This document shows, piece after piece, positions 14,001 to 29,729 of a stretch of DNA of 64,000 nt; within the stretch, counting starts at the first letter, position 1; every line of letters starts with the position of its first letter. Where the stretch lies: the NCBI GenBank assembly GCA_014706295.1, contig JACSVZ010000022.1, positions 14,108,830 through 14,172,829 of the forward strand, given 5' to 3'. The position numbers and the translations under genes are program-made. The stretch is from Lycocorax pyrrhopterus obiensis (lineage: Eukaryota; Chordata; Aves; Passeriformes; Paradisaeidae). The notes beneath the pieces were generated by a model that ran no database searches, was not told the DNA's origin, and was given only the letters and a program-made list of their open reading frames with translations.

Positions 14001-17000
14001 CACTTTTCATTTACTTGTTACCATTTACTTGCCTATTTCAGGTGCCCACAAAGCACTGTAAGTGCATATTCTGTACCCCTACCCTTTCCTTCCAGTCCCT
14101 CCAGTCCCTCCTGCCCTCAGCCTCAGCAGAGGACAGAAAGAAGCTGAATTCACTGCACGGATGTCCCAGCAGCGGTGTCACCACTCCTTGTGCTGAGCCC
14201 AGCCAGAGATACACACCAGTGCCACAGTGGAACTGGACTAAAATTAACCAACAATTTAAAAAGTTGTAAGAGGTGGACAGACAGAACGTCCAGATGCCAC
14301 CTATTGTTTTAGAAAAACAAGCTCAAGAGAGTCACCAACCTAAAATCTAGGCACAGCAAAAAGGTGACAAGTGGCTAAACGCAAATAAGTGTGAACAAGG
14401 AAGTCTAATCTAAAATATTAGTTCCTATTTTTCATAATGGATTTCTGTGCATCCTTGAGGCTCAGACATTCTATTACCATAGAAACACTATCCTGTGTCT
14501 CTGAGGACCTGCTGTAGCTGTGTGCTGTTATGGAAACAGTCATCTGAACAGCTCAACTCATGTCTATATTTCAGTGATTGTGTTTGTAAAGATCCACTGC
14601 TAAATTATCCTTCAGGATTCATTTTAATAAAAACTAAGTCTCTGAAGCACTTGGCAATTCAATAAACTCCTCAAGGCTCCTCCAAATTAAAAATACAGCA
14701 ATGGAAAAAAAAATATACATTAGAATTACTGAGCAATATTTACCAACCTCTCCTAATCCCCTACCATCAGCAAAGGTTTGGGGAAAAAGATGGGTCTGTC
14801 CTCCCCAACAATTATTAGTAAAACTACTTCAGGAAAGCAAATGTTTATGATGTGTTCTGTGCAAGGACTCCCTCACACACCCATCCTATGTGCCAGCACA
14901 GAAATGAAATTCAAAACATAAGAAGGTACAGGGAGAAACTGTGGCTCACATGACTGAACTGTGAATTCTTAAATTTTGATTCCAGGTGAACCATTCTTTT
15001 GTCTCAGAAAAGCCATCCAAGACAGATTTCTGAAAAGATAACATGTGAGTTGGAAGCTCAACTCCCACTAATTTTTTCCTGGGAATTGAGTCCTTAGCTG
15101 ATCCTAGAAAATCTCCTCAGCATTTTCATATTTGTAACATCTCAGATACTACTACTTATGTATTTTACTAGAGTTCTGTGGGCATGAGTATTTTGTATTT
15201 TCTTGAATAAAGCCATCAAAGAACCAGGAACAGAATGATAAGGTGCTATTTAGGTTAATGGTCAGCTGTAAAGAGCTTCCAGCCTAATTACATAGATTTT
15301 TCTACTTAGTTATTGCAACTTACGACTGTAAATTCACACTTTTTATCTTTTTTTTTTTTTTTTTTAATCAAAATCATCCACACCAACCCAAACCATCCTA
15401 ATAAGGTTATATCCTTAATAACCAAATACTGGTTATTTGTAGCTGTCTGTTAACATTTTGGACTCTATACTCATGTAACAGAGAACATAAATACATTCTC
15501 AGGAGATGGATTAATCCAAGCTGGCTTAATCATACTGGGATGAATTTGATGATTTCTCAGTGCTTGGAATTTAACTTTTTCTTTCTTTATTTATACATGT
15601 GGCTTACTCCTTTAATTATTGCTGAAACACTAAGTTGCAGGCAGCTTTGTTTCAGCATCACGTTAAGTCTAGGCAGTATGATGGTGAAAAAGCTGTTTTC
15701 TCCCAAAGGGCTCTCTAATTAATCATCCCTAATGAAGCTGCACTAATTAACAATGATAGGGGTGGTGGAAGGCCTAGAAGAGTCTGAGGGCTGAGTTCAG
15801 GCTGTGAGGATTTTTACTTGTAGTCCTTCACAAGTGCAACGCACCCAGGACTGGTCTGTGAGTGGATTTTTTAACAGCCCATAGGTTTTTGTAATATTTA
15901 CTAAATTCTTAGATCCTCTTCAAGTTGTTGCCTACATTTTACTGAAGTTTTCTTGGTCTGTATGTAGCAGGTTTGTACAGGCCTGTTAAATGTGTTTGGC
16001 TTTGGATCAGGACAGAATGGAGTGGAGTTCTTTTGCAGGACTTCCAAGAGTATAAGTATTCCTACATATTCCTCTCACTTGCCTTAAGTGCTACAATATT
16101 TCACAGTTAAGTACATAAAAAAGCCCCCATGGCCTGTAGTGTCAGACAGAGGTCACAGGAAATGCAGATTCAGGCGTTTTATCAAGCTGGACTCTGACAG
16201 TTTTGATCACAGCATCTGATGGCCTTTGATTTTGATTTTTCCTAAATGGAATCTATGATTTTTACATTAATGAAGATTTTATGGAGTCTGCTTACTTTAA
16301 AGTTTAATATATTTATTAGAGAATACCATGAAAGAAAATATTTTTGTCCTAATTGTGCATGAAGAGTATTCTGTTACTTTATTTGCATTGAAGATCCTTG
16401 CATTATGTTTTCATCTTAAACTCTCCTATTAGATTAATATTCTTATTTGTTTTTTCTTTCTTTCTTTTATTTCTTTTTCTTTTATAGTTTATGCCTTAGG
16501 TTGGATGAAATAACCTCATGAGAACTCCTCAGAAGGCTGTTTGGAAAAGAGGAGTATTTTCAGTGAAGCTACAAACAGGAAACCACTGCTGGCCAGGTAA
16601 GATACTAAAGATTTAAAACTGTCAGAGCACCTCATCCCCAGAAGGACAAGGATCATTTTCAGGTGCAGTTTTTGACTTTCATGCTCGCTGTTTCCCTGTG
16701 GGCTGACAGTGCTGTCCAAACACCAGCATTTCTTCTCAGCCTGGGGCTGGGAATTCCTGCTGTCAGGCCCAGCTGAGAAGGCTGGGACTGAGCCTCAAGC
16801 TGCTGTTCCTAATAAAGGTCTGAGGGCTGTGGTCCCAGAGAGGAGGACTTGTGTTCTCCGTTACGGAGACCGGATCCTCCCCCTCCCAAAGAGGTGACAA
16901 ATACAATCCCAGCACTAAGGAAAGCAGAAATACTCTTAAATCCAGGATCCCCCTGTTCTCTGGCCCACAAAACTTTGAATAAAAATGATTTAATGGCTTG

Positions 17001-20000
17001 CCTTCACCAGACGTGTGGTCAGCCACTGGCAGACGAAAGCCTACGTGTCTCAAGACTGTTTGGTTTCTAATTGATCTGATAATTGTCTTGGTGACAGTTC
17101 AGATGTCAGCACTGATGATTAAGTGGCCACTTTCATGCAATACTTTGTGTATAAAGAATTGACAACTTTTATTTCCAGGCTGTGGTTTCTTTAAACCGTG
17201 TCCAAAGATAGCTGATGGATGTGTCAGATTTCTGACACAAAGAGCTTGGTGTAAACTTTGGACATGGGAGCAAGGTTTGAAGAGCATGAGTTATGTTTGT
17301 GATTTAATATGTAATTCTGACCACGACCTGTCGCCACTGGTTCTTCAGACTTTGCCCTGAAAGATGCACCCAGCAGATGTTTGAGAGCACGGTGGTTTTA
17401 TAAGAACTGTTGTCATCTTTTGAACTACACAAGGATCACTAGGGGAGAAACATGATTATCTCCAAACAACACAAAATCATCAGCATTTTCAAAGTACTTT
17501 AAAATTTGTGGTTTTGTCTTTAATTGTGCTGTTACTGTGCTTGCTCATGAGTTGTGGGTGATAACATGTGATTATCATCTGCCTACTTGATCACACGCAC
17601 ATTTGTGATGCTTGCAAGCGCAAACATTATCTGGCTGGGATCTGCCACATTCTGCAGAGTTTCAGAGACTGTTTCCCAGACAACGGCACAGTCCTCTTGC
17701 ATCCCTGAGCCGTGCACCGCCGTGGACCTGCGCTCAGTCTAACACCTGGTGGCAGCTGCTGCTCCCACTGCTGACACAGACAAGATGTTTGTAGAGCCCT
17801 AATCCAACTGCCTGAACTCTGCAAGTCAAGGAAACCGCACAACCTAAATTAAAAAGTCAAAATGAGTCAAACAGCACCTACCTTGTTACAAATTCTGAGT
17901 CAGTTTTTAAATTGAAACCAGATCATTCCTTGCCAAAAGCCATTTAAGGGCCATGTACTACCTGTTTAAGACCTCTGCTGCCAAACATAAAGCCAAGCAC
18001 AGCTGTGTAATGTGGTAAATCATTTCTCTGTGGCAATTTGAGTGTGTTAAAACAAAGGAGCCCAGAGGGCAGGTAGAGGAGTGAGTGTCAGAAGCAGCTC
18101 AGGCCAGCTGGGCGGGATCCTGTGTGCAGGGCGTTTACATTTTGGATGTTGTCAGGTGGGGGAGGAAGCTGATAAGAAAAATAATTATTTGCATTCAAAT
18201 TATATAAACAGTGCCAGAGCCTGGTTAGTGTAGGCAGTGTTAGACAGAGTGTTTCCCAACTGCAGGAGATGTATCACATGCTGGGTAAGGAAGGTATACG
18301 AGGCAACAGCACTCTGAAGGTGTGCAGCTCTAAGCCTCTTGGCACATTTTATGGCAGAAGAATAAAATAAAAGGGATCTGAAAATCAAATGTTTGTCCCA
18401 GATCCTCCTATTAAAAATGCACATTTTTAATATGCCCTAACTTAAACTCTGTGCTCTGAAGCAAAGATAATTTGGGTTTGAATTAATCAGGGGGAGGGGA
18501 GCAGGATATTTGTGGGATTTGGGCAGGGTTTTTCAAGGTATACAGGGGTATTTGGGGAAGGGAGAGATATTAAATGGCAGGTAACAAAATCTCAGTCTCT
18601 CCTTGATGTTCTTAGCTCCAATCAGCTAAAACTGAGTGGCTGTAGCAGCAGTGTAGCAGTACCACCAATCAGCAGTTCAGATCCCATGCTGTCCTTTCAC
18701 ATCTGGTGGCCACAGGTTTCTGAAGATCTTATCACTGATTTTTTGTTTTTCACTCGTTAAGAATGATGTCAAGCGTGAGTGGAATATTAAATGATTTTGC
18801 TTATTGATCCTGTGACGTTCGGTCAGAATATCCTGGAAGTTTGCAGAGGGGTTCTCTGGGGTGTGCCATTCCCTCTGTGGGTACCATGGCAGAACCAGGT
18901 AGAATCTGATGGGAGATTTATCATCTTTTATACCACTCTTTCATATAACTTCTGACTGCAGCTCTGCCTTTCAGACCTTCTCCAAGAAAAAGCAATTCCA
19001 TGGTCAAGATGAAGAGGCCATTCTCTCTCCAACCTAAGACTACTTCAAATTTTTTAAAAATATCCTTCACCTCCTGTTGAGAGCTTCCTCAGCTGCATTC
19101 TGTGAATTATGTCCATGGCTTTCCTCACTGTTTCCATAAAGTACCAAAGGCCCTTATCTGACACTGAGTGCACAGGTTTACAACAGGACGTTTGCACTCT
19201 GAGTTGTTCTCAGGTTTTCCTGTCTGGACGTCTCCGTCTGCCGTCACCTGAGACACTGGACCTGCTCCATTGCAATCACATCCCTGAGAGTCGTGCGCTG
19301 TAACTGTAGCTGTGGTGACAAGTATCTGCAAAGGGCAGAAAAGCTACTTCATCATAGGTGAGGACTTGTGGAAATTGAAATCTGAAAGACTGTTCTCAAG
19401 TATGTGAAGCCGCACACACAGGGAGCGGAAGACACAGACAACACGTGATCCAGCCCCCTCTCGTGGTTTTTCCATACAGAAGGCAGGAATCGATTCAAAC
19501 TGATTCCTTAGTAATTATATAAACACCTGCATCTCCTCTCTGAAAGCTGATAGGGTTACTGGCATTTCATCTCGCCTTAGGGAGTGATAGGCATTAGTCT
19601 GAGGATAGAAAATGATCATCTGTAAAAATTTTTATTTGTATTTCATATGCAACTTGACAGCTATTTCCACCACATACAAAATACCATAGAATACGAGGGA
19701 CTAAGGGAAAGGGATTTGTTGGCCATTTCTATAAGGTGTTTTTTCTTCAAACTGAAGGAGGAAGAGCTCTAAGTACTACAGGACAGAAAACAAAACTCTC
19801 CTGGTCAACTGATAAAGTGCAGAAACAAATACAGGCATTTGGTTGTCTTACACTGCTCTGTGTTTTACTTTGAGTTGAACTGAATGGTGTGATACAAATT
19901 GCAAGTCACTGTTTGTCAGCGGGTGAAGAACAAATGCACTGAACTTAAGAGAACTGCTGCAGGTCTGGCTAAAGCCAAGCTGGTTCCAGTGGGTGTTTTG

Positions 20001-23000
20001 GGGGTGCACAGCATTGGCCAGATCAGCCCTGAACACTTGTTCTTGTTCTGCAGCACTAGCATGGCCTCTCTGTCATTTTTCCATTTCATTTATGGCTCAC
20101 TGTGCAAACAGAAATTCAGCTGCCTTGTTCCCTCACAGTGCTCACCGTGGCCACACGAAGAGCTGTCCCAGAGCAACGTGAGCAGCAGCCCCAGAACAGA
20201 AATAACTGTCCTCAGGTGGCACCGGGGCCAGCTCACACAGCCTGGGCAGAGCTGAAGGTCAGTTGCACAGGAGGAGTTTGGCAGTGCAGCTCCCCTGGTT
20301 GAGGCTGTGAGGTTTATAGAGCTCAGGGGTCTCAAGTGTTGTTTGCTGCATTCTGGTCCTTTCCCTCTGCCCTTTCCCTCACATGAGGGCTACAGGCCTC
20401 ATGACAAGGAATTTGGGATCACATCCGTTCTGAAGAAGGAAGGTGAAAGGCTTTGGAGTGGGAGGCCAGTTTACTGCAGCAGTGAGAAGCACTGTTAGGA
20501 CTCAACATCAGCAGTGAAACTGTTAATGCCTTGCAGAGGAGGTAAAACTGCTAAAGAAGGCTGGTTACTTTGATAAAAATACATTTTCAGTATTGAAGAG
20601 GACATATTTTTATTCCATCTATGTTTCTCTGAAGAGACAAAGAGATGCACCAAAGCATGTGAATGTTAATCCCTCATATAGTGTGAGCTCTGTTCTGACC
20701 TAACAAACATCTCATTATGGAAACTCTTTTCTGCCTAACACCACTTTTCCAGAATGTTCTGTAGTGGTGGCATTTCGCCATTGGTGTCTCCTTTAGGTAT
20801 TAATCAGAAATCTGGAAGGATCAAAATTACTTGAACAAAACTCCTATTAAAGTACAGGCAAAGCCAGAAGAGTTGGTCCTATCCTGTACTCAGGTATTGC
20901 TGTGCTTTCTTTCTGTCAATAAAGGTATTTGTTTATTAAAGGCACCATTTGATGTGACCTTGTCATACAGGGGTGCATTATGACTTGCAAGGCATTAATG
21001 AGTCAGTTCTGGAAGCACTGAAAAGGAGCTTTGCTATCCAACAAAGTTTTTTTTTAAGAAGTGCATTCAGGAAAATACATCTGAGCACGAGGAGGCTGAG
21101 ACCCTGAATTGACAGCTGATGAAAGAGTGTTTATAGATGGGGCAGCCATGAAGAGCTGTAAAATGCAAGTCACTGAAGAGGTATGTCTAAAAAAGAAAAC
21201 ACTGACGATTTTCTATCATTACAACTGCCAGACTGACAGAGGGAGTGGGAACTTGTTTTTCCAGCTCAAGAAAAGAGCAAGACCTCTGAATGGTTTTCAT
21301 TAATATTGCCTGTGAACACCAATATTTCATACTAATAAAACTTAGATTTCAGATCAAGGAACTGGTGCAGTGTTACTGCAGTGTAGCCCTATTTCAGAAT
21401 ACAACAAGGGGGGAAGTAATACACCACAAAATACAATTTTCTTAAGTGTAAGAAACAGTAAACAGCTCAGCTGTCACGTGAAAACTGCGGAGTCGTGACA
21501 CCTGAAGCAGGGAAGCAACCAGAGCCCGTGTCCTGCCTGTGACAGGGAGTGCAGCAGGTGAGAACAGAACTTCCCCCACTTACCCTTCTCAGTATCAGTC
21601 ACCTGTAGTGCCACCTCTGTACAATTCAGTTCTGATGACCCATGATGAATGGCACTTCAGGCTTGCATTCATTTCACTCAGAAGTGCAGCTTGAGTCACT
21701 GCCATTGTCACCAAACCCTTTTCAGGATGGAATGTAGTGACATTTCGTGCTGCAGAGTGGTCTGGTTGATCTGTGGGCTCTGAACCAGGGCGGTGTTTGC
21801 TTTCCTAAGTGAGACACAATATCAGTATTTGTCTTACAGAAAGCCAAAACCGTGGTCGTGTAGGCCTGATTGGGTTTGACAACCTGGGGTTTTGGTACCC
21901 CCTATGGAGAGCAGGAATAATCTGGATATAATGCTGGAGATAAGGAGACTTTTGGGTTGTGAGTTATTTCCTGATATTTATGCTTTTTGGTCAAAATTAT
22001 GGGGTTTTTATGCGGCTGCTTAAAGGGGACAAGCCACACCTCCCTGCTGGCAAACATGGGTCTGGAAATAAAAAATCTTTAGCCTCGTTGAGCAGACAAA
22101 TTGTTCAGGACCTCAGAGTACTTTTTCCACAAAATTCCTAGGGCAATTTCCAGCATTTCTTAGCCACGCCAAGGAGATTGCTCTGCCAAAATCACAAGGC
22201 CCATTTCACGCATCAGTTGCATTTAGCAGTTGAGAGCAAACAGCCCCAGAAAGACACATATGGACTAAGGGACCTCATCACGGGTTTCCACGGGTTTTTA
22301 TATTTGTAGGTGTGCATTGTCCTCAGTGATCATTTTGGTACTGCCTGGGACTGGACAAACTTAACTGACAGAATGTTTTCTTTGATTTCAGTTATTAGAC
22401 AGATACTGACAACATACAGGGGCAAAGCTATTGGATTTTATAGTATTATAGTATATATAAATAATTCTGATGTTTAGGATGTGCCGCTTTTTCCTCTGCA
22501 GCTTACAAATGCACATTTTATTTTCTTAAAGTCTGGCTGTATTATTTATAATTGTGTTATTTCTCTTACAAGTCAGGTTTATAAGTAGTTCCACACTTGA
22601 TATCGCTCGGATTCAGAAACCTACTTGAACAAATCTCCTGTTAAAATAGCCTGAAGTTTACATGAGCAAGAACTGCTGAAATCTAGCTCCTAATCTGCAC
22701 CATATGTTGGCATGCTTCCTTCTTGGAGATGACATTTTGCTTTGCTTCCAGTCGATAACATTTCTTTTACAGAAAAAAAACCTGATGAGAGGCTACAGAC
22801 AGCCTGATGGATAAGGGATGGGTATCTGCTGTACTGTCCCTGTCTATTTAAGGGTCGCCACCTTCACAACTATGTGTCACACTGACACGTCTCAAAATGC
22901 TTTGCATTTTTAACATCCTTTGCAAAATTCTCCAGATGCAAAAATCATTCGGTGAGTATTCAGACTACAAAGGATTTAGAGCTGCCTTGCAATCTCCCAG

Positions 23001-23793
23001 CAATAACTCTGTACACTGTGACAGATCAGGGGCGCGTTAGCAATGTTCAGGAACAGTCCGTGAGGTGAAAGAGTCAGGAAAAATAAGATCAAGACAGGTA
23101 TCCCCAGCACAAATTTATTCTCTTAACAGCTCTCATGTAAGTATTTGCTACTGACTGAACCTGGTATCTATCATTAAGTAACAGCTTCTCTGTCACAGAG
23201 CTGCTGGATTCGATGTTCAGGATGCACAGGGGATATTCACTGGGTGTGAGTCTTTCCCCAGACCGGCTGGGATTTCTGGCACGGCAGAAGGGTGTCAGCA
23301 ATGTCACTGTGTGATATAACCTGTTTCTGGGAAGTTTCCCTCTCATGCTTTTCCAGTGAGGCTATTTCTGTGCGGTTATGAGTACACAGAGGCCACTCCC
23401 TCGTTGTGTGCATGAAACGCTATCCTGCTGTTTGAAAAAAGTGCCGCTTTCACCAGAGTCACGGCATTTTCCAACATTGTTGAGAATTTTGTAAGGAACT
23501 GCTTGATGGCGCGCCAAGAAGCACATGTGGGTTTGTTTGGTGCCGTAACCGCTTCTTTATTAACGCCGTAAATCCCCCTGGCTCATGTGAAGGGTGAGGA
23601 AGGGCAGCAGTTGCTGACATTTGGCCGCGGCCCGTCCCGGCGGAGCGGCCTGGCAGCGCGGCCGGTTACGAAACCCTCAGGCGCTCGCAGCCAGGCCCGG
23701 CCCGCCGGCCCCGCGCCGCTGACGTCACACCCACCGTGCCGGGGCCCCTGCGCCCCCTGCCGGCCGAACGCATCGGCTGAGAGCGAGGCGGTG

Positions 23794-23849
23794 TGACGTC
23801 ACTGGCCACCTGCGGCCGCGCTGACGTCATCGGCCACACGCGGCCCCGG
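23794..23849 (+). repeat. Tandem 28-bp duplication carrying a CRE in each copy
   Basis: Two adjacent 28-base units start at 23,794 and 23,822. Each opens with TGACGTCA and continues through a GGCCAC...GCGGCC core, with a few mismatches between copies. The duplication therefore doubles a CREB/ATF-type site within the PRELID3B CpG island. Confidence 0.75.
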
Positions 23850-24259
23850 CCCCGCCGTGCCCGGGCAAGGCTGCGAGCGGCGGCCGGGCCGGGCGGGGCC
23901 GTGCGAGCCCCGGCCTGACCGGAGCGCGGCTCACAGGCCGCACCCGCCCGTGTTTGCGCGATGGGCGACGGAGCGGGCGGTGCCACTCCTCGGCCCTTCA
24001 CCCCCGGCCCTTCACCCGGGCCAGGCTGATCACGGACCACGCCCGCGGCCGCCCCGGCCTCACCCCGAACGTCCCCGGCCGGGCACGGCCCCGGTCACGC
24101 GGTACGCGCCCCGTGACGTCAGCGCGGCGCCGCGCGGCGATTGGCGGGCGCTGCCCGCGCAGGCGCGCGCTGCCGGCGGCAGAGCCGGGCTCGCGGTGCC
24201 GAGCGGCGGCAGCGGCGGCGCCTCCGGAGCGCGCCCGGGCCGTGCCCGCCGCAGTAGCC

Positions 24260-27741
<3,482 letters not shown>

Positions 27742-29725
27742 TGATAGTTCTTAGATCTATATCACTAACGAGGCTTAATGACCTGCAGCTTTTCTCCAGG
27801 CCTAAATACATGTATCCTTTGTTATTTAAAGGATGTGGGTATTAGGCATGTTATAAATTGAATTTGGAGAAAAGCTGAATTCTTACTAAGGCTGAGGCTC
27901 ATAGGCTATTTAATGTATTGGGTCAGCTGTACCGAATTGCGGTTACAGATGAAGAAATAATGTTCAAGTGTAGTTCCTGTATTTACATGAACACTAACTT
28001 ATAATGTTTGCAGATATGAAATAGCCTCATTTAGTGGTGAGGCTGCAAATGGTGGAGGACACTGGCATGTTAGGCTTTTATTTTTTGTGTGACTTACGGA
28101 CTACCTCTTTTGGGACCAAGCCCAAAATTAAGTAGAATGGTTGTTCCAGGATTGTTCTTTTTGTTGCTTTTTGACAGTTGTGTGATACAACTTGGTTTAA
28201 CAGAAAGCTTATTACCTGATGCTTGAAATATAAAAGAATGTACAAAATATTTTTTGATAAGCTTTTTAACTTGACTAGTTGAACTAACATGGTACTCCAA
28301 CTGTTTTTCAGTCACTATAGGTAAAACATCAAAGTGTCTCTTACCTACCTACCAAGACCTAAATCCTGCTCCTAAATGCAACATTAATGAGCTGGGCATG
28401 CAGTACCTTAAGATCTAATTTTATCTTAAACTTCTACAAAAAGTATCTCCATTTCTAAAAGCCCATTACATAAAGGTACAATAAACATAGAGCCTTAAAA
28501 TCTTGTAAGCTGCTACAATAATAGGCGTTCACTTCAAAGAACCAATTAAAGACTAAAAAAACCTTAGTGAAGGTGGCTAAGGAGATACCTAAACACAAGA
28601 GGAAGTAGTATCTAACAATATACTCATTAACTTGATCGCACTCCAGAAATAACCTGCTGCATCCACTGGATATTGTGTTGTCCTTTAATTTAACCACTGT
28701 TCTACGTTCAGATCCCTTTACCTTTTGAACTAATTTGCTCACAGTACAAGGCCCCTTGTATTCTCAAGGGTTTCACTTGGTGTTCTGCAGTCTCTGTTTC
28801 CTGGTACTCATTGTAGGTTCGTGGTACTGTCACCAGTCATTCACTGTGGGAACTCAAAGGTCAGCCCTTGACACCTCACACTGTGTGCCAGCCTGCTGGT
28901 AGTCCTGGGGACCTCACAGGGACTCTGTCCCACGGGGCTCCTTCAGTGCGAACAGAAAGATGCAAAGGCACAGCCCAGAAGTAGCTGACTGGTGGTATTT
29001 TGGTGCCCAAGGCTTTTTCTGGAATTTTGATTCTAAGCTTACAAGTGATTTCAAGACTCTCTTAGCCTTTATGAACTGTAATGTCACCCAGCCCAGCATA
29101 TTTGATTTTGCATGCCATTTCTGGTATATCAAATTGCCTATTAAGTAGTGTCTGCTATATAGAGAACCAGAGCTTATTTTAACTGATAAACAAATGAGAA
29201 CACTTCCATAAGGTTTGTGTTGGGGAAGAAAACAGGAATATAGATATATAACTTTTAAAAATTAACTATTCTAAATATTTTTCTAAACAGAAATGGTTTG
29301 AGACTACCTTACTAATTAAAGTCATTGAGGTTTGCCATACTTTTACAGGAGATTATTACAACTGAAATAACATTTCAATTTTAAAAGTATATGTGAAACT
29401 TCTGCAAAACTGTACCATCATTTCTGATAAAAATGCTTATCTTGAAACTCATTTTATATGTTTGCTCAGCCATTAGCATCATTTGATATTCTAAAGTCAG
29501 TTTTTTCATTTCCAAATTTTTCTGCACTAAGGACTGCATAGTAGCACTCACAGTTTGGCCTTGCACTGGAAAAAGCCTTACTGTTTAATTTTTACAGGCA
29601 TTCAACAACTTCTTGAAAGATAATAATTTTCTTTCTTCTGTTTTATTTATATGCCTGCATTCTCATTCTGTCAGAGTATGGCTTTCTGTATGTGGCGCTT
29701 TTTAAATAAAATTTTGTTTCAATTC
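27742..29725 (+). other. PRELID3B: PRELID3B 3' UTR with two candidate poly(A) signals
   Basis: Downstream of the stop codon the sequence is AT-rich and non-coding. Candidate AATAAA hexamers lie at 28,480-28,485 and 29,705-29,710. The second is followed by a T/GT-rich stretch (ATTTTGTTTC, then CTATTTGTGTTTTAG), which makes it the more convincing distal end and gives a 3' UTR of about 2 kb. Which site is used cannot be decided without transcript data. Confidence 0.6.
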
Positions 29726-29729
29726 TGGC

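Larger units (their letters stand above)
372..23600. other. Long gene-poor interval upstream of ZNF831 and PRELID3B
   Basis: About 23 kb without a supportable coding exon. Open frames here are short, often begin with GTG or TTG, lack recognisable domains and have no convincing splice-site framing. The longest, at 12,870-13,406, is discussed under rejected items. The interval is AT-rich apart from its edges and contains one clear CR1 relic (771-955), a possible second (about 8,014-8,065), a run of 18 A (8,573-8,590) and other short homopolymers. It should hold the ZNF831 promoter and 5' non-coding exon(s), but I cannot place them from sequence alone. Confidence 0.7.

Noticed and set aside
15350..15400. 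Possible CR1 remnant (CCAACCCAAACCATCC after a T run)
   Set aside because: Only about 16 bases match and there is no second landmark; too short to call.
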